64,000 nt of DNA from Streptomyces sp. HUAS ZL42 (GCF_040782645.1 NZ_CP160403.1:9335001-9399000); one strand, 5' to 3'. Counted from the stretch's first letter, positions 36,396-46,418 are shown. Notes: a model not told the origin generated them from the sequence alone. Made by a program: numbers and translations.

Positions 36396-37034
36396 TCAGT
36401 CCGCGGCGGCAGGACGTGGGCCGGCCGGAGGCCGTCCCCAGAGGATGTGCAGACTGACCACCAGCGCCCAGGCCGGGAAGACCAGTTCGGACCAGGGCAC
36501 GCTGGCTCCCACCACGAGCAGCGTCAGGCCCGACGCATAGCCGAAGACGACGAGCGGGCGCGGAGAGTGGCCGAGCCGGCGGCCGATGGTCGAGGTCGTG
36601 ATGATGAAGACCGCTGCCATACGCATCGCGTACGTGGTCAGCAGGGTGTAGGCGAAGTAGCGGCCGAAGGGGGAGGGCTGCTGACTGTCGGCGAGTACGG
36701 TTCCGGCAGCCGCGGCAGCGCCGAACAGGGTGGCGACGAAGACCAGACCACTGCCCAGGAACACGGTGGAGACGAACCGGTCCTCGCCCTCACCGGCCTG
36801 CTCGCGCAGGGCTCCCATGAACCACAGGAAGGCGATCCCGGCGAACGGGAGCAGCGCCAGCGCCGTCTGCACGGCATCGCGCTGTCCGCCGTCGACGGAG
36901 ACTTCGTGCCCTTCGGCCCCGCCGGGCAGGGCGATGCGCACCAGGACGATAGCCGCGGCAATCAGGACCGCGAACACGATTCCGGCCATCCCGGCGGCCC
37001 GGCGTGTCCCGAGACGCGCCAGCTTCTGCTCCAT
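36396..37034 (-). CDS. Multi-span membrane protein
   Basis: 212 aa with about six hydrophobic segments (AGIVFAVLIAAAIVLV, LALLPFAGIAFLWF, FLGSGLVFVATLFGAAAAAG, MAAVFIITTSTI and two more). No family function is known to me. The ATG at 37034 was chosen, with GGGAG just upstream. A palindrome at 37060-37077 lies in its promoter region and suggests control by a TetR-like factor. Confidence 0.65.
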   Translation of the reverse strand: MEQKLARLGTRRAAGMAGIVFAVLIAAAIVLVRIALPGGAEGHEVSVDGGQRDAVQTALALLPFAGIAFLWFMGALREQAGEGEDRFVSTVFLGSGLVFVATLFGAAAAAGTVLADSQQPSPFGRYFAYTLLTTYAMRMAAVFIITTSTIGRRLGHSPRPLVVFGYASGLTLLVVGASVPWSELVFPAWALVVSLHILWGRPPAGPRPAAAD

Positions 37035-37059
37035 GCTCTCCCGCTTCCTGTCTGCACTT

Positions 37060-37077
37060 CTGTTGTACAGACAACAG
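37060..37077. promoter_or_regulatory. Palindromic operator candidate
   Basis: CTGTTGT, ACAG spacer, ACAACAG: perfect 7-bp arms, 26 bp upstream of the membrane-protein start. Typical size for a TetR-family site. Confidence 0.5.
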
Positions 37078-37125
37078 CCATCCGGAGCTCGCGCCACCGG
37101 AGCCACTCGGAGGAGGAGGCAGCCG

Positions 37126-38286
37126 CTATGTGGTCGGGTCCAGTCCGTCCAGCGCGAGACCCGGCAGCAGCACCGGCTCCAGTCGGACGCGCGCCGGTTC
37201 GGCGAGGTACCGCTCGAGCTCCGGCGGCCGGTAGCCCGTGTCCTTGTCGTGGCGCTCCTTGGCCGGCACCGTCAGGAACTCGTTCCCGTCGAGGCGGCCC
37301 TCGTCGTCCGCCGACCGTCCGAGGGGCCGGTGAAGCGGCTTGAACAGTCGGTACAGGGCCGTCCGTGAGGGGTGCAGCTCGCCCAAGGCGTCCGGCTCCA
37401 CGTGGAAGTCGAGGGTCTTCTCGTCCGGCTTCATCTCCGTCGGCCCGGCCGCGCCGAGTGCTTCGGCGTCGAACTCCAGCCCGTATCTGCGGGCCTGGTC
37501 GACCATCCACAGCAGGCTGATGTCGGACAGCCCCGTCTCCTCGTGGCCGCCACCGACATCGCAGTGCGACCCGGCGAACCACACCTGCTTCAGCTCCTGG
37601 CCCTGTTCGGCGGCGCCGGGCTGCTGGTGCCACAGCGTCGGCCGGAACGCCGAGCGCTGTTCGTCGATGGCCAGCGCGTGGAAGGCCGCCTTGACCCAGC
37701 TGCTCAGCTCGGTGTCGTGGAACGCCCAGCGGCGGTTGAACCGGTTCACGACCGGCTCGAGCCATCTGGGGCCCGGCACCGGGATGCCCAGGGCACCGAC
37801 CGTGTCCCACACCCCGACGAAGTGGATTTCCGTCTCGTAAGCATACGAACGGCGGAACAAGGTGGAGGCAGCGCCGCTCGGCTTCTCGACTCGGTCGCGA
37901 TAGAGGGCCCATGCCTCCTTGACCCGGTCGGCGTGATCCCGGCGCAGGATGCCGCAGTTGCGCACCAGACCCGCCAGGCTGCGGGCGGTGAACGCGCCCC
38001 GGCTGAAGCCGAAGAGGAACAGCTCGTCGTCGGGTTCGTACGTCGTGACGAGGAAGCGGTAGGCGTCGAGGACGTTGCGGGACAGGCCCACGCCGAACGC
38101 GCCGCCGCGCAGGCGCTCCCATTGCCGGATGCCCACGCCGCTGTGGTAGTACACCCGCTGGTCCTTCCCGGCGGCGGACCCCGGGTGTACGGACAGGGCG
38201 ACCTTGGTGACGTTCGTCTTGCTCGGCTGGTCGGCGAAGTTCCACGTTCCGTCGCAGCAGACGACCAGACGCTTGGCCATGGCCAT
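37126..38286 (-). CDS. DUF2235 alpha/beta-hydrolase (Tle1-like)
   Basis: 386 aa. LVVCCDGTWN at the N-terminus, the nucleophile elbow GFSRGAFTARSLAG (about residue 95-108), GVWDTVG, and AGSHCDVGGGH with Asp/His candidates: the pattern of the DUF2235 family, which includes type VI secretion phospholipase effectors. No secretion genes, immunity gene or signal peptide are present, so a housekeeping lipid- or polymer-hydrolysing role is more likely here. Start MAMAKR at 38286. Confidence 0.85.
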   Translation of the reverse strand: MAMAKRLVVCCDGTWNFADQPSKTNVTKVALSVHPGSAAGKDQRVYYHSGVGIRQWERLRGGAFGVGLSRNVLDAYRFLVTTYEPDDELFLFGFSRGAFTARSLAGLVRNCGILRRDHADRVKEAWALYRDRVEKPSGAASTLFRRSYAYETEIHFVGVWDTVGALGIPVPGPRWLEPVVNRFNRRWAFHDTELSSWVKAAFHALAIDEQRSAFRPTLWHQQPGAAEQGQELKQVWFAGSHCDVGGGHEETGLSDISLLWMVDQARRYGLEFDAEALGAAGPTEMKPDEKTLDFHVEPDALGELHPSRTALYRLFKPLHRPLGRSADDEGRLDGNEFLTVPAKERHDKDTGYRPPELERYLAEPARVRLEPVLLPGLALDGLDPTT

Positions 38287-38349
38287 CCCTCCTCGCGTAA
38301 GTGCGGTGCCCGCTCCCGCTTCGCCGCGAGAGGTGGGAACGCCCTGCCG

Positions 38350-39212
38350 TCAGGTGCCCGTTCGATAGTTGCACCGCACGGCGGACCCCGCCATACGTGG
38401 CTGACGGACGGTGAATGACGTGTCCCACCCGCGCACGCGGTGGATGCGAGCGGTCTTGGGATAGACCATGGCGTTCTCCGAGCGAGGACCGATCTCGAAG
38501 AGGTCGATCATCAGAAAGAGCGGGTAACGCGGAGACTGAGGTACCCGTTTCACGACGACGCCCTCGCAGCCGATGACCGTGCCCGACGGGGTCCAGATGG
38601 CCGTCCAGGTGTGTGGCATCGATGCGTCCACGGGCACGGCTACTTCCGTCATGTCGGTTGCCAACCGCTCGTCGGAATGCGCTTTCACCCCGCATCGGGC
38701 GTGGCTCTTGCCCTCCCCGACAGCGTCGGCGTCGATTTCGAAAATGCAGATCTCGCCGCTGTCTTCTTCGGACAGGTGCTCCGTCCCCACAAGCCACGCC
38801 GCGAGCATGCACCCTTCATTGACGCTCGCACTCACGGTCACATCCACCCGTCCGGTGGTGGGCGCCCACAACAGCTGCTCCGGTGTCTCGGTGCGGACGA
38901 CGAGTCCGTCCGGGCGATGCCGGTGTGTTCCTCGCCGAGAGCCAAGTGGGCCGGAGAAGACCCCGGTCTGCAGGTTGGACACGCGAAGCGGAGAGCGTCC
39001 TCCTCTCGCCAATCCGGCTGATCGGCGTCAATGCGCAATCGCAGCCCGGAATTGTCGATGTCGTACCGTGCCTGAGACCGCTCGGGTGATGTCCAGTGCG
39101 GCAGGTAGTGATCGACCCACCGATCCGTCCTGAGATGCGGAGCGGTGAAATCGTCCTCGAAATCGGGCTCGCGAGGCGGCGGCTCGGGGAGCCGATCGGC
39201 AATGGTCGTCAT
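38350..39212 (-). pseudogene. GH16-like (concanavalin-type) protein gene, frameshifted
   Basis: The N-terminal part (start ATG 39212, or 39224/39227) reads DFEDDFTAPHLRTDRWVDHYLPHW and DNSGLRLRID in one frame, then loses sense near 39000. The rest, LRVSNLQTGVFSG through to a beta-rich C-terminus ending at 38350, is in another frame. A missing base at about 38988-39005 would join the two into a protein of about 287 aa resembling GH16/laminarinase-type beta-sandwich proteins. It may be a true pseudogene or a sequencing error. No signal peptide is seen. Confidence 0.7.
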
Positions 39213-39311
39213 GGCGGACATCATGCCTGACGGCGGAATTCCGACAGGACCACCCACGCCTGAATGCGTGGGCCTACTGGTCGAATTTACTGGCCCAACT
39301 CGCAAAGGAAG

Positions 39312-40334
39312 TCAGGTATTTGGCGTCGGCGCAAGGTCCGGATCCGGCCGCTGTGGCGCCCGCCCCTCTCGTGCGAGCAGGGCGGCACCGAGACGGGTGA
39401 GGGTGTGCAGGACCGTGTTGGCGTGGCGGTGACTGGTGATCAGTCCGGCGTCGCGCAATACGGTGGTGTGGTGGGTGGCGGTCCCCGTGGACACTCCCGC
39501 CTGCCGGGCGGCGTCGGTGGTGGTGACACCGGTGGCGGTGGCCCGGAGGATGGCGGCGCGCGTCCGGCCGAGCAGGGCGTGCAGGGGCGGGGCGTCGGTG
39601 GCCGGGGCCGCCTCTGCCGCGTGCTGGAGGGGGTACAGCAGGACGGGCGGCAGACCGGGGTCGGCCAGGGCGACGGGGGTGTTCCAGCAGAAGTACGAGG
39701 GGATGAGAAGCAGTCCACGTCCGCCGAGGTGGACGTCCCGCTCCTCCGGATAGCAGTCGATCTCCAGAAGGGGATGGCTCCAGCGGATGGTCGGCGCCAG
39801 GCTGCCGAGCAGGCCTTCCGTTCCGTGGCAGAGCAGGGTGTTGGCGTGGCGGACGCGCTCCGCGCACAGCCGTTCGGCGATGTGCTCCTCGTAGGGGTCG
39901 ATGACGACCTGGGCGTACGTACGCAGAAGCTCCGTCAGCCGACTCCGGGTGTCGGGCTCGGTGAGGCTGTGGGCCCAGGCCGGAGCCCGGACGGTCCGGG
40001 CGAGCCGTGCGATCTCCCCGGCCACCTGTCCGCGCGGCGCCGCCAGGATGGCGTCCAAGCCTGCCTCGAGTCCTTCGGCGCCCTCCAGCGGCGTGAGGAA
40101 GTCAGGGAAGTAGATCGCGCGGGGGAAGAGCGGCAGCAGAAGGTTCTTCACCTTGCGCTCCAGCCCGGCCTCATGGAGCCGAGCGCATGTGGTGCGGTGC
40201 CAGTGCGCGTACGCCCAGCGTCCCTCCCTGGTCTGGAACCGGTGGAGGCTTACGGCTATCTCCCACAACGGGTGCGGAGCCCCCGCGACCCGGGTTCTGG
40301 TCAGATCCTCGGCCGTGAAATGGAAGCGGAGCAT
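39312..40334 (-). CDS. ArsR-like winged-helix transcriptional regulator
   Basis: 340 aa. The C-terminal 90 residues form the DNA-binding winged helix: TTDAARQAGVSTGTATHHTTVLRDAGLITSHR. The N-terminal 250 residues form the extended domain common to a Streptomyces-specific group (starting LRFHFTAEDLTRTRVA). The ATG at 40334 directly follows a GTG and a GGGAGA site. Target unknown. Adjacent to the secreted-protein gene on the other side. Confidence 0.83.
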   Translation of the reverse strand: MLRFHFTAEDLTRTRVAGAPHPLWEIAVSLHRFQTREGRWAYAHWHRTTCARLHEAGLERKVKNLLLPLFPRAIYFPDFLTPLEGAEGLEAGLDAILAAPRGQVAGEIARLARTVRAPAWAHSLTEPDTRSRLTELLRTYAQVVIDPYEEHIAERLCAERVRHANTLLCHGTEGLLGSLAPTIRWSHPLLEIDCYPEERDVHLGGRGLLLIPSYFCWNTPVALADPGLPPVLLYPLQHAAEAAPATDAPPLHALLGRTRAAILRATATGVTTTDAARQAGVSTGTATHHTTVLRDAGLITSHRHANTVLHTLTRLGAALLAREGRAPQRPDPDLAPTPNT

Positions 40335-40448
40335 CACTCTCCCTTCAGCCCACCCGCCTGCGACTCTTCACCTGCTTTGAATGAGCATGACAGCAGCTGA
40401 GCCGGCTGGAAGCATCGTTTTCCGTCAAACCAGTACATCGCTGCACAT

Positions 40449-40473
40449 GGGTCCCAAGCCTCACTTGGGCCCC
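40449..40473 (+). other. Hairpin in the leader of the secreted-protein gene
   Basis: GGGTCCCAAG, CCTCA loop, CTTGGGCCCC: a 10-bp stem with one mismatch, 53 bp before the ATG at 40526. It may be a leader structure or a weak terminator. Confidence 0.35.
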
Positions 40474-40525
40474 GCACGACTCAGCGACTCGCATCTCCCT
40501 CCGACCGATAACTGGGAGTAGTCAC

Positions 40526-41005
40526 ATGCAGAATTCGTTCAAGCCTCAGCGCCGGGGGGCCTGGGGCGGCCGACACTGGGCGGGGCTCACCGCTCTGATC
40601 GCAGCCTTCGCCGCCGTCGTCGCCTTTTTGGCGCCGGCTGCGACAGCGGCCGAACAGGTGGACTCGGAACTGATCATTTCCTCGGACACCTACGGCTACG
40701 CCGGGGCGACGTTCGACTGGACCGGCCCCGGCCGCGCGTCCAACATCGACCTGATCGTCTCGGACTGGGGCTGCGACTCCAACCCGGTCTACGCGTACTT
40801 CCGTGTCACCCGAACCAACGGAGGAGTCTGGACCACCGACACCAAGCGCTGGGACTACTCCGGGTGCGACACGGGTGACTACACGACGTACAACGATCTC
40901 TCCCTGTCCGACGGCTACAACATCGCCTACCTGCAGGTCGTGATCTGCGTCAGGAACGGTGGCTGCCACACAGGCGGGAAGTCGGGCCGCAATCCGCTGG
41001 CCTGA
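40526..41005 (+). CDS. Secreted hypothetical protein
   Basis: 159 aa with a signal peptide (basic start, hydrophobic stretch around residues 22-38, cleavage near ATAAEQ). The mature part of about 115 residues has four cysteines and many Tyr/Trp, suggesting a small disulfide-bonded beta-rich extracellular protein. I do not recognise a family. Divergent from the ArsR-like regulator. Confidence 0.65.
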   Translation: MQNSFKPQRRGAWGGRHWAGLTALIAAFAAVVAFLAPAATAAEQVDSELIISSDTYGYAGATFDWTGPGRASNIDLIVSDWGCDSNPVYAYFRVTRTNGGVWTTDTKRWDYSGCDTGDYTTYNDLSLSDGYNIAYLQVVICVRNGGCHTGGKSGRNPLA

Positions 41006-41272
41006 ACCTGAGACCGGAACTTGAAGAACGCGCGGACGGCTTCCCACCCAGGGACGGGAGGTGAAGCCGTCCGTCGGCCTGTTCCCCGTCATTCCAGGCA
41101 TCCCGCCTTGATGGAATCCTCCCGAAATCTGTTGTCAACCGAACCGCGCACCAGGACAACTCCCACGTGAAGGTCCCCATGAAAAGCCGCCCAGTGGCCT
41201 GCGGACGACACCTCGCTCGATGCGCGGACACCGTTGACGCGCACAGGCCGCGTCAACCCCTGCGAGCACGTT

Positions 41273-41737
41273 ATGTCCGTTCTCAGCTCTGGCGGGTCCC
41301 GTACCGTGCGCGCGACCTGCACGTGGACTCTCCCAGCGACGCTTGAATCGCCGGGGGAGGCGCGGCGGCAGGTCATGGACCGGCTGCGGCGCTGGTGCCA
41401 CTCCCAACCGGCCGACGAAATCGTGCTGGTGGTCTCCGAACTGGTCACCAATGCGGTCCGCCACGGCGCGGGGCCCGTCTGGCACACCCTGAAGGTCATC
41501 CGCGACGAAGCCGCCGCATGGGTCGTCCGGATCGAGGTGGGAGATCACGGCTCCGGCTGGGACGGCAGCCCAACACCTCGGAACACGGCAAGCGGCGAAT
41601 GCGGCGGACGAGGCCTCCACCTGGTCGAGGCTCTCACTTCCCGATGGGGTACCGACCGCCTCCCTCGAGGCCGGCTCGTATGGGCCGAACTCACCGTCCT
41701 GTCAGCGCACTTGGACGTGTCGGTCAGCGCCGGCTGA
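41273..41737 (+). CDS. RsbW-like ATP-binding protein (anti-sigma/HATPase domain)
   Basis: 154-aa single HATPase_c domain. The N-box is SELVTNAVRHG, the G1 box VGDHGSGWDG and the G2-like GGRGLHLVEAL. Such proteins are abundant in Streptomyces and act as anti-sigma-factor kinases in partner-switching with SpoIIE phosphatases. The ATG at 41273 is the likely start. The last 14 bp overlap the convergent Ser/Thr kinase gene. Confidence 0.83.
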   Translation: MSVLSSGGSRTVRATCTWTLPATLESPGEARRQVMDRLRRWCHSQPADEIVLVVSELVTNAVRHGAGPVWHTLKVIRDEAAAWVVRIEVGDHGSGWDGSPTPRNTASGECGGRGLHLVEALTSRWGTDRLPRGRLVWAELTVLSAHLDVSVSAG

Positions 41738-43277
41738 GGGTGGAGGGGGCCCCGGCGGACTGGGCACCTTCGTCGCCCAGGCTCAGGGTGTCGTGGTCGG
41801 TCATCGTGACGACGTAGATGTTGCCCTCGGGGCAGGAGAGCGCGGCCGAGCGGTCGGTCGGGTGGCTGGTGACCGCCTCGAAGACCATCGATGTCCTGCG
41901 TACCTCCCGCAGTTCCAGCGCCTCGGTGCATCCCAACTCACGGCCGGTGCCCACTTCGGTCACCTTGCTGACCTGCTTGCCGGCCAACTCACCTCGCAGC
42001 GCCGCGTGGAGCGTCAGGGTGACGGCGAACCGGTCGGTCCGGGCCTGAGCGATGCCGTCGGCGGTCGGGGTGCCCGGGCCGGTACCGACCCACGTGCCGG
42101 CCCAGGACGTGGGAAGCGAAGCGGCGGTGGGTGAGGGCGACGGCGTCGCGCCGGATGCGTCATTGCCGGACAGACGCTGTACGACGAGCGTGGCCGCCGT
42201 GGCGATCAGGGCCGCGGCAATGGTCCCTGCGACCACCCAGCCGGTACGGCCGGACAGCCGGCGTTGCGGGGAACCGGCGGCCGGCCGGACGATGGTTCCT
42301 GCGCCGTCGGAAGCCGGGCCGTGCACGGGTTCACGTGACACAACGGCCGCAGCGGGCGGTGGCGCGGGCGTGGAGACCAACGCCTGCGCCTCCTGCTCCC
42401 GTACCGCGAGATCCCGCTGCAGCGCCTCGGACAGCAGTTGCGGCCAGGCACCGGTCCGGCCGCCCAGGCGCTCCAGCAGGGCACGGGCGGCGCCGGCCGT
42501 CGGCCGCTGCCGAGGGTCTTTGGCAAGGCAGGACCTCAGCAGTGGGACCAGGGCCGCCGGAACGCCGTCGAGGTTCGGTTCCTCGTGCACGATGCGGTAG
42601 AGCAGCGCGGCGGCCGAGACCTCCTCGTGCGGGTGGGAGAAGGGGCCGAGGCCCGTCGCCGCGTACACCAACACCGCGGCCAGGGAGAAGAGGTCACCCG
42701 GCGCCCCCGGTCTACCGCCACTTGCCTGCTCCGGCGCCAGATAACAGGGCGAACCGATCACACCGCCGGTCCTCGTGTGACGCGAGTCCTCCACTGCTCG
42801 GGCGATCCCGAAGTCGATGAGCAAAGGCCTGTGACGGCCCAACAGGACATTGGACGGCTTGACATCGCGGTGGACCAGCCCCGCGCCGTGCACCGCTTCC
42901 AGCGCCCCGCAGAGCTCGGCCGCCAGAGCCTGTACGGATTGCTCGGGCAGTCGGCCGTACCGCTGCACCCATTCCGCCAGGGACGGCGCGGCCACGTACT
43001 CCGTGGCGAGCCACTGCGGCCGCTGCCCCAGGGGGCTGTAGTCCACGACCGCGGTCGTCCATGGGGAGCGCACCCGGTCGCTGTTGCGGATCTCGCGTGC
43101 GAACCGCTCCTCGAACCCGGGCTCCTGTCCGAACTCGGCACGAACGGTCTTCAGGGCCAGCGGGCGCCCCGACACGGTCCGGGACAGATACACCCGTCCC
43201 ATGCCACCCTCACCGAGCCGCGCCAGCAGTGGATACCCACCAATGGCCCCCGGGTCCGACCCGTCGAGCATCTCCAC
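41724..43277 (-). CDS. Membrane-anchored Ser/Thr protein kinase
   Basis: About 517 aa. The kinase domain spans residues 13-280: GEGGMGRVYLS (P-loop), ALKTV (ATP Lys), HRDVKPSNVLL (catalytic loop), IDFGIA (DFG equivalent) and APEQASGG. A Pro/Ala linker, one membrane segment (about residue 378-398) and an extracellular C-terminal domain of about 120 residues follow. The GTG at 43277 is taken as start. The ATG at 43271 is an equally possible choice. A sensor of the cell envelope is the usual role for this layout. Confidence 0.9.
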   Translation of the reverse strand: MEMLDGSDPGAIGGYPLLARLGEGGMGRVYLSRTVSGRPLALKTVRAEFGQEPGFEERFAREIRNSDRVRSPWTTAVVDYSPLGQRPQWLATEYVAAPSLAEWVQRYGRLPEQSVQALAAELCGALEAVHGAGLVHRDVKPSNVLLGRHRPLLIDFGIARAVEDSRHTRTGGVIGSPCYLAPEQASGGRPGAPGDLFSLAAVLVYAATGLGPFSHPHEEVSAAALLYRIVHEEPNLDGVPAALVPLLRSCLAKDPRQRPTAGAARALLERLGGRTGAWPQLLSEALQRDLAVREQEAQALVSTPAPPPAAAVVSREPVHGPASDGAGTIVRPAAGSPQRRLSGRTGWVVAGTIAAALIATAATLVVQRLSGNDASGATPSPSPTAASLPTSWAGTWVGTGPGTPTADGIAQARTDRFAVTLTLHAALRGELAGKQVSKVTEVGTGRELGCTEALELREVRRTSMVFEAVTSHPTDRSAALSCPEGNIYVVTMTDHDTLSLGDEGAQSAGAPSTLSRR

Positions 43278-43406
43278 GCCCAACGCCCCCTCACACCTGC
43301 ACGCCCCGCCGACCAGGTTCAACTCGGACCAGCCTAACCAGGCGCAGCATCCACATCCGTGCCGAGCACCACCTGCCATCCCTGCCAGGGCGTCGGCGCC
43401 GCCCGG

Positions 43407-44651
43407 TCAATCCGACAGAAGCGCCGAAAGCTGGGGGGAGTAGGTCGCGTGCAGAACCAGCGCGGCGCTGCCCACGACGGCGGCGTCCGTGCCGAGCGGG
43501 GACGCCGCGACCTCCACGACGCGGATGTGACGGGCCAGCGGTCTGCTTTCCAGCGCGGACGCGACGATGTCGACGTACCGCGACTCCACATGCTGAATGC
43601 CGTGACCGCCGAGAATGATGAGGTCCACGTCAATGAAGTTGGCGATGCTGACCGCGACCGAGGCGACGTGTCCCGCGGCCTCGTCGACGACGGCGGTGGC
43701 GACGGGGTCACCGGCTCCCGCCGCGAGCTGGATCGCGGCATGGTCGACGGAGGCCGGATCCTTGTCGAACGGTTGCGACAGCACACTGTCGCCGCCGGGT
43801 CGGGCGGCGAGCCGGCGGTGCACCTCGGCGACGATCGCGGACGGGTTGACCAGCCTCTCCAGGCAGCCCCGGTTGCCGCAGTAGCATTCGGGCCCGTCGG
43901 GCAGGACGGAGGAGTGGCCGAATTCCCCCGAGTTGAACGAACCGCCCCTGTACACCTGATGGTTGAGGATCAGGCCGCCGCCGATGCCGGTGCCGAAGAA
44001 GAAGTAGGCGAAGTTCGCCACGCCTTTGCCCACGCCGGACCAGCGTTCGCCGATCGCGGCGGCGGTGGCGTCGTTGTCGAGCGTCACCGGCAGGTTGGTG
44101 GCCTCGCTCAGCATGGTTTGCAGGGGCACCCGTGTCCAGTGGGCGAGTTGAGGCGGGTCGACCATCATGCCGAGCTTGTGGTCGATCGGGCCCGGAGTGG
44201 CGAGTCCCAGTCCCAGTACCTGGCTGCGTGGAACCTTCGCTTCGTCGAGTGCATCGGCCACCAGCTCGGCCATGGCGGGCACGACGTGTGACGGGTCGGT
44301 GCCGGGAGGTGTGGGACGCCGTTTGACCACCCGCGGCCGCCCCAGCAGGTCGACCACGGCGCAGGTGAGTTCGACGGGGTCGAACACGAGCCCGACGGCA
44401 CTGCCCGCGTCCGGGTTGATCCGCAGGGTGGTGCGGGGTTTGCCGCCACTGGCGACCCGGCTGGCGCCGTCCTCCCGCACGATCCCCTCGTCCAGCAGCC
44501 GGCGCACGATGCCGGAGACCGTCTGCGGGGTCAGTCCGGTCAGCTGGGCGATCTCAACTCGGCTTACTCCGTCGGCGAGCTGGATCTGGTCGAGGACCAC
44601 CGCTCTGTTGTACCGCCCGACCTTGGGGAGGTTTGTTCCTGCTTGCCGCAC
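43407..44651 (-). CDS. ROK-family transcriptional regulator
   Basis: 414 aa. The N-terminal winged helix (VEIAQLTGLTPQTVSGIVRRLL) is followed by a ROK sugar-kinase-like domain with VTLDNDATAAAIGE, GTGIGGGLI and the zinc motif CYCGNRGCLE. It probably represses the divergent sugar transporter operon (44871-48897) and is released by a sugar. The GTG start at 44651 is 50 bp from a promoter (44701-44729) of that operon. Confidence 0.9.
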   Translation of the reverse strand: MRQAGTNLPKVGRYNRAVVLDQIQLADGVSRVEIAQLTGLTPQTVSGIVRRLLDEGIVREDGASRVASGGKPRTTLRINPDAGSAVGLVFDPVELTCAVVDLLGRPRVVKRRPTPPGTDPSHVVPAMAELVADALDEAKVPRSQVLGLGLATPGPIDHKLGMMVDPPQLAHWTRVPLQTMLSEATNLPVTLDNDATAAAIGERWSGVGKGVANFAYFFFGTGIGGGLILNHQVYRGGSFNSGEFGHSSVLPDGPECYCGNRGCLERLVNPSAIVAEVHRRLAARPGGDSVLSQPFDKDPASVDHAAIQLAAGAGDPVATAVVDEAAGHVASVAVSIANFIDVDLIILGGHGIQHVESRYVDIVASALESRPLARHIRVVEVAASPLGTDAAVVGSAALVLHATYSPQLSALLSD

Positions 44652-44700
44652 GCGCGAGGTCCTCTCTGTTCCAGCTCAATGACGATACCGCCGCGGGGCG

Positions 44701-44729
44701 TTGACTTAGTAAAACAAATGGATTTAAAG
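44701..44729 (+). promoter_or_regulatory. Promoter of the sugar ABC operon, likely with ROK operator
   Basis: TTGACT and TTAAAG are spaced by 17 bp. The spacer is AT-rich (TAGTAAAACAAATGGAT), unlike its surroundings and similar to the AT-rich half sites bound by ROK/XylR repressors. Confidence 0.6.
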
Positions 44730-44870
44730 TCCGGTCCCTCAGAGGTACAGCCCGGACACGAAGGCACAACGAGGTGCCGGCGGAGGCAGGTTGATGTCCA
44801 CGAAATGTCGCATCCCCAAGGACCCGGAACGATGTGATCGTCGCGGTCGCCGCGGCGCGGGGCTCCGCTC

Positions 44871-46418
44871 ATGAACCAACACCCGGTCCTGCTGGAGATG
44901 CGGTCGATCACCAAGACGTTCCCGGGCGTGAGGGCGCTCGCGGACGTCAACCTGGTGGTGAAGGAGGGGGAGATCCACGCGATCTGCGGCGAGAACGGCG
45001 CAGGCAAGTCCACCCTCATGAAAGTGCTCAGCGGCGTGCACCCGCACGGCAGCTACACGGGCGACATCGTCTACCGCGGTGACGAGGTCCGCTTCCATGA
45101 CATCCGCGCCAGCGAGCAGGCCGGCATCGTCATCATCCACCAGGAGCTGGCGCTGGTCCCCGGCATGTCGATCACCGAGAACATCTTTCTCGGCAACGAG
45201 CCGCGCAGGCGCGGCGGGATCGACTGGAAGACCGCACAGCGCCGGGCGCTCGAGCTGATGGAACAGGTCGGGCTCCACGAGGATCCGGACACGCTGGTCA
45301 AGGACATCGGTGTCGGCAAGCAGCAACTCGTCGAGATAGCCAAGGCGTTCGCGAAGGATGTGAAACTGCTCATCCTCGACGAGCCGACCGCGGCGCTGAA
45401 CGAGGCCGACTCCCGGCATCTGCTGGACCTGCTGCGCGGCTTCCGGGAGCGCGGCATCACGTCGATCATGATTTCCCACAAGCTCAACGAGATCGAGGCG
45501 GTCGCCGACACCATCACGATCCTGCGGGACGGCCGGACGATCGAGAGCCTCGACGTGCGGGCCGACGGCGTCAACGAGGACCGCATCGTGCGCGGCATGG
45601 TCGGCCGCGAGCTCAGCAGCCGGTTCCCCGATCACACGCCGGACGTCGGCGAGGTGTTCTTCGAGGTCCGCGACTGGACGGTGAGGCACCCGAGTTCGGA
45701 CGAACGGCTCGTGTGCAAGGGCTCCCACTTCACCGTCCGGCGCGGCGAGATCGTCGGCTTCGCCGGACTCATGGGCGCCGGACGCACCGAGCTCGCGATG
45801 AGCCTGTTCGGCCGCTCCTACGGCCACTACCTCTCCGGCCGGGTCTTCAAGGACGGCAAGGAGATCCAGCTGAAGTCGGTGGCGGACGCCATCCGGCACG
45901 GACTCGCCTACGTCAGCGAGGACCGCAAGTCGATCGGCCTCAACCTGCTGGACGACGTCAAGACCTCGATGGTGGCCGCCAAGCTGTCGAAGATCGCCCG
46001 GCGTCGCGTCGTCGATCCGGTTCGTGAGCATCACGTCGCCGAGGAGTTCCGCCAGAGTCTCAGGATCAAGACCCCCAGCGTCGACGAGGGCGTCGTGAAG
46101 CTCTCCGGCGGCAATCAGCAGAAGGTGGTCCTGGCGAAGTGGATGTTCACCGACCCAGACCTGCTGATCCTCGACGAGCCGACACGCGGCATCGACGTGG
46201 GTGCCAAGTTCGAGATCTACGGGATCATCCAGCGGCTCGTCGGCCAGGGCAAGGGCGTCATCGTCATCTCCTCCGAGCTGCCCGAGCTCATCGGACTGTG
46301 CGACCGCATCTACACCGTGTTCGAGGGTGCCATCACCGGTGAGGTGACGCGCCGCGCAGCGAACCCGGAACTCCTCATGAAGAAGATGACCTCCAACACG
46401 AAGACAGCGACCCCATGA
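44871..46418 (+). CDS. Monosaccharide ABC transporter, double ATP-binding protein
   Basis: 515 aa with two ABC domains. First: Walker [10 protein letters not shown], Walker [12 protein letters not shown]. Second: the degenerate P-loop GLMGAGRTE, signature LSGGNQQKV and [13 protein letters not shown]. This is the arrangement of the MmsA/GguA/XylG group of multiple-sugar transporters. The stop overlaps the permease start as ATGA. Likely repressed by the adjacent ROK protein. Confidence 0.92.
   Translation: MNQHPVLLEMRSITKTFPGVRALADVNLVVKEGEIHAICGENGAGKSTLMKVLSGVHPHGSYTGDIVYRGDEVRFHDIRASEQAGIVIIHQELALVPGMSITENIFLGNEPRRRGGIDWKTAQRRALELMEQVGLHEDPDTLVKDIGVGKQQLVEIAKAFAKDVKLLILDEPTAALNEADSRHLLDLLRGFRERGITSIMISHKLNEIEAVADTITILRDGRTIESLDVRADGVNEDRIVRGMVGRELSSRFPDHTPDVGEVFFEVRDWTVRHPSSDERLVCKGSHFTVRRGEIVGFAGLMGAGRTELAMSLFGRSYGHYLSGRVFKDGKEIQLKSVADAIRHGLAYVSEDRKSIGLNLLDDVKTSMVAAKLSKIARRRVVDPVREHHVAEEFRQSLRIKTPSVDEGVVKLSGGNQQKVVLAKWMFTDPDLLILDEPTRGIDVGAKFEIYGIIQRLVGQGKGVIVISSELPELIGLCDRIYTVFEGAITGEVTRRAANPELLMKKMTSNTKTATP

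Noticed and set aside
37126..38286. Type VI secretion effector locus
   Set aside because: Only the DUF2235 gene is present. No Hcp, VgrG, immunity or structural genes, and the organism is an actinobacterium.
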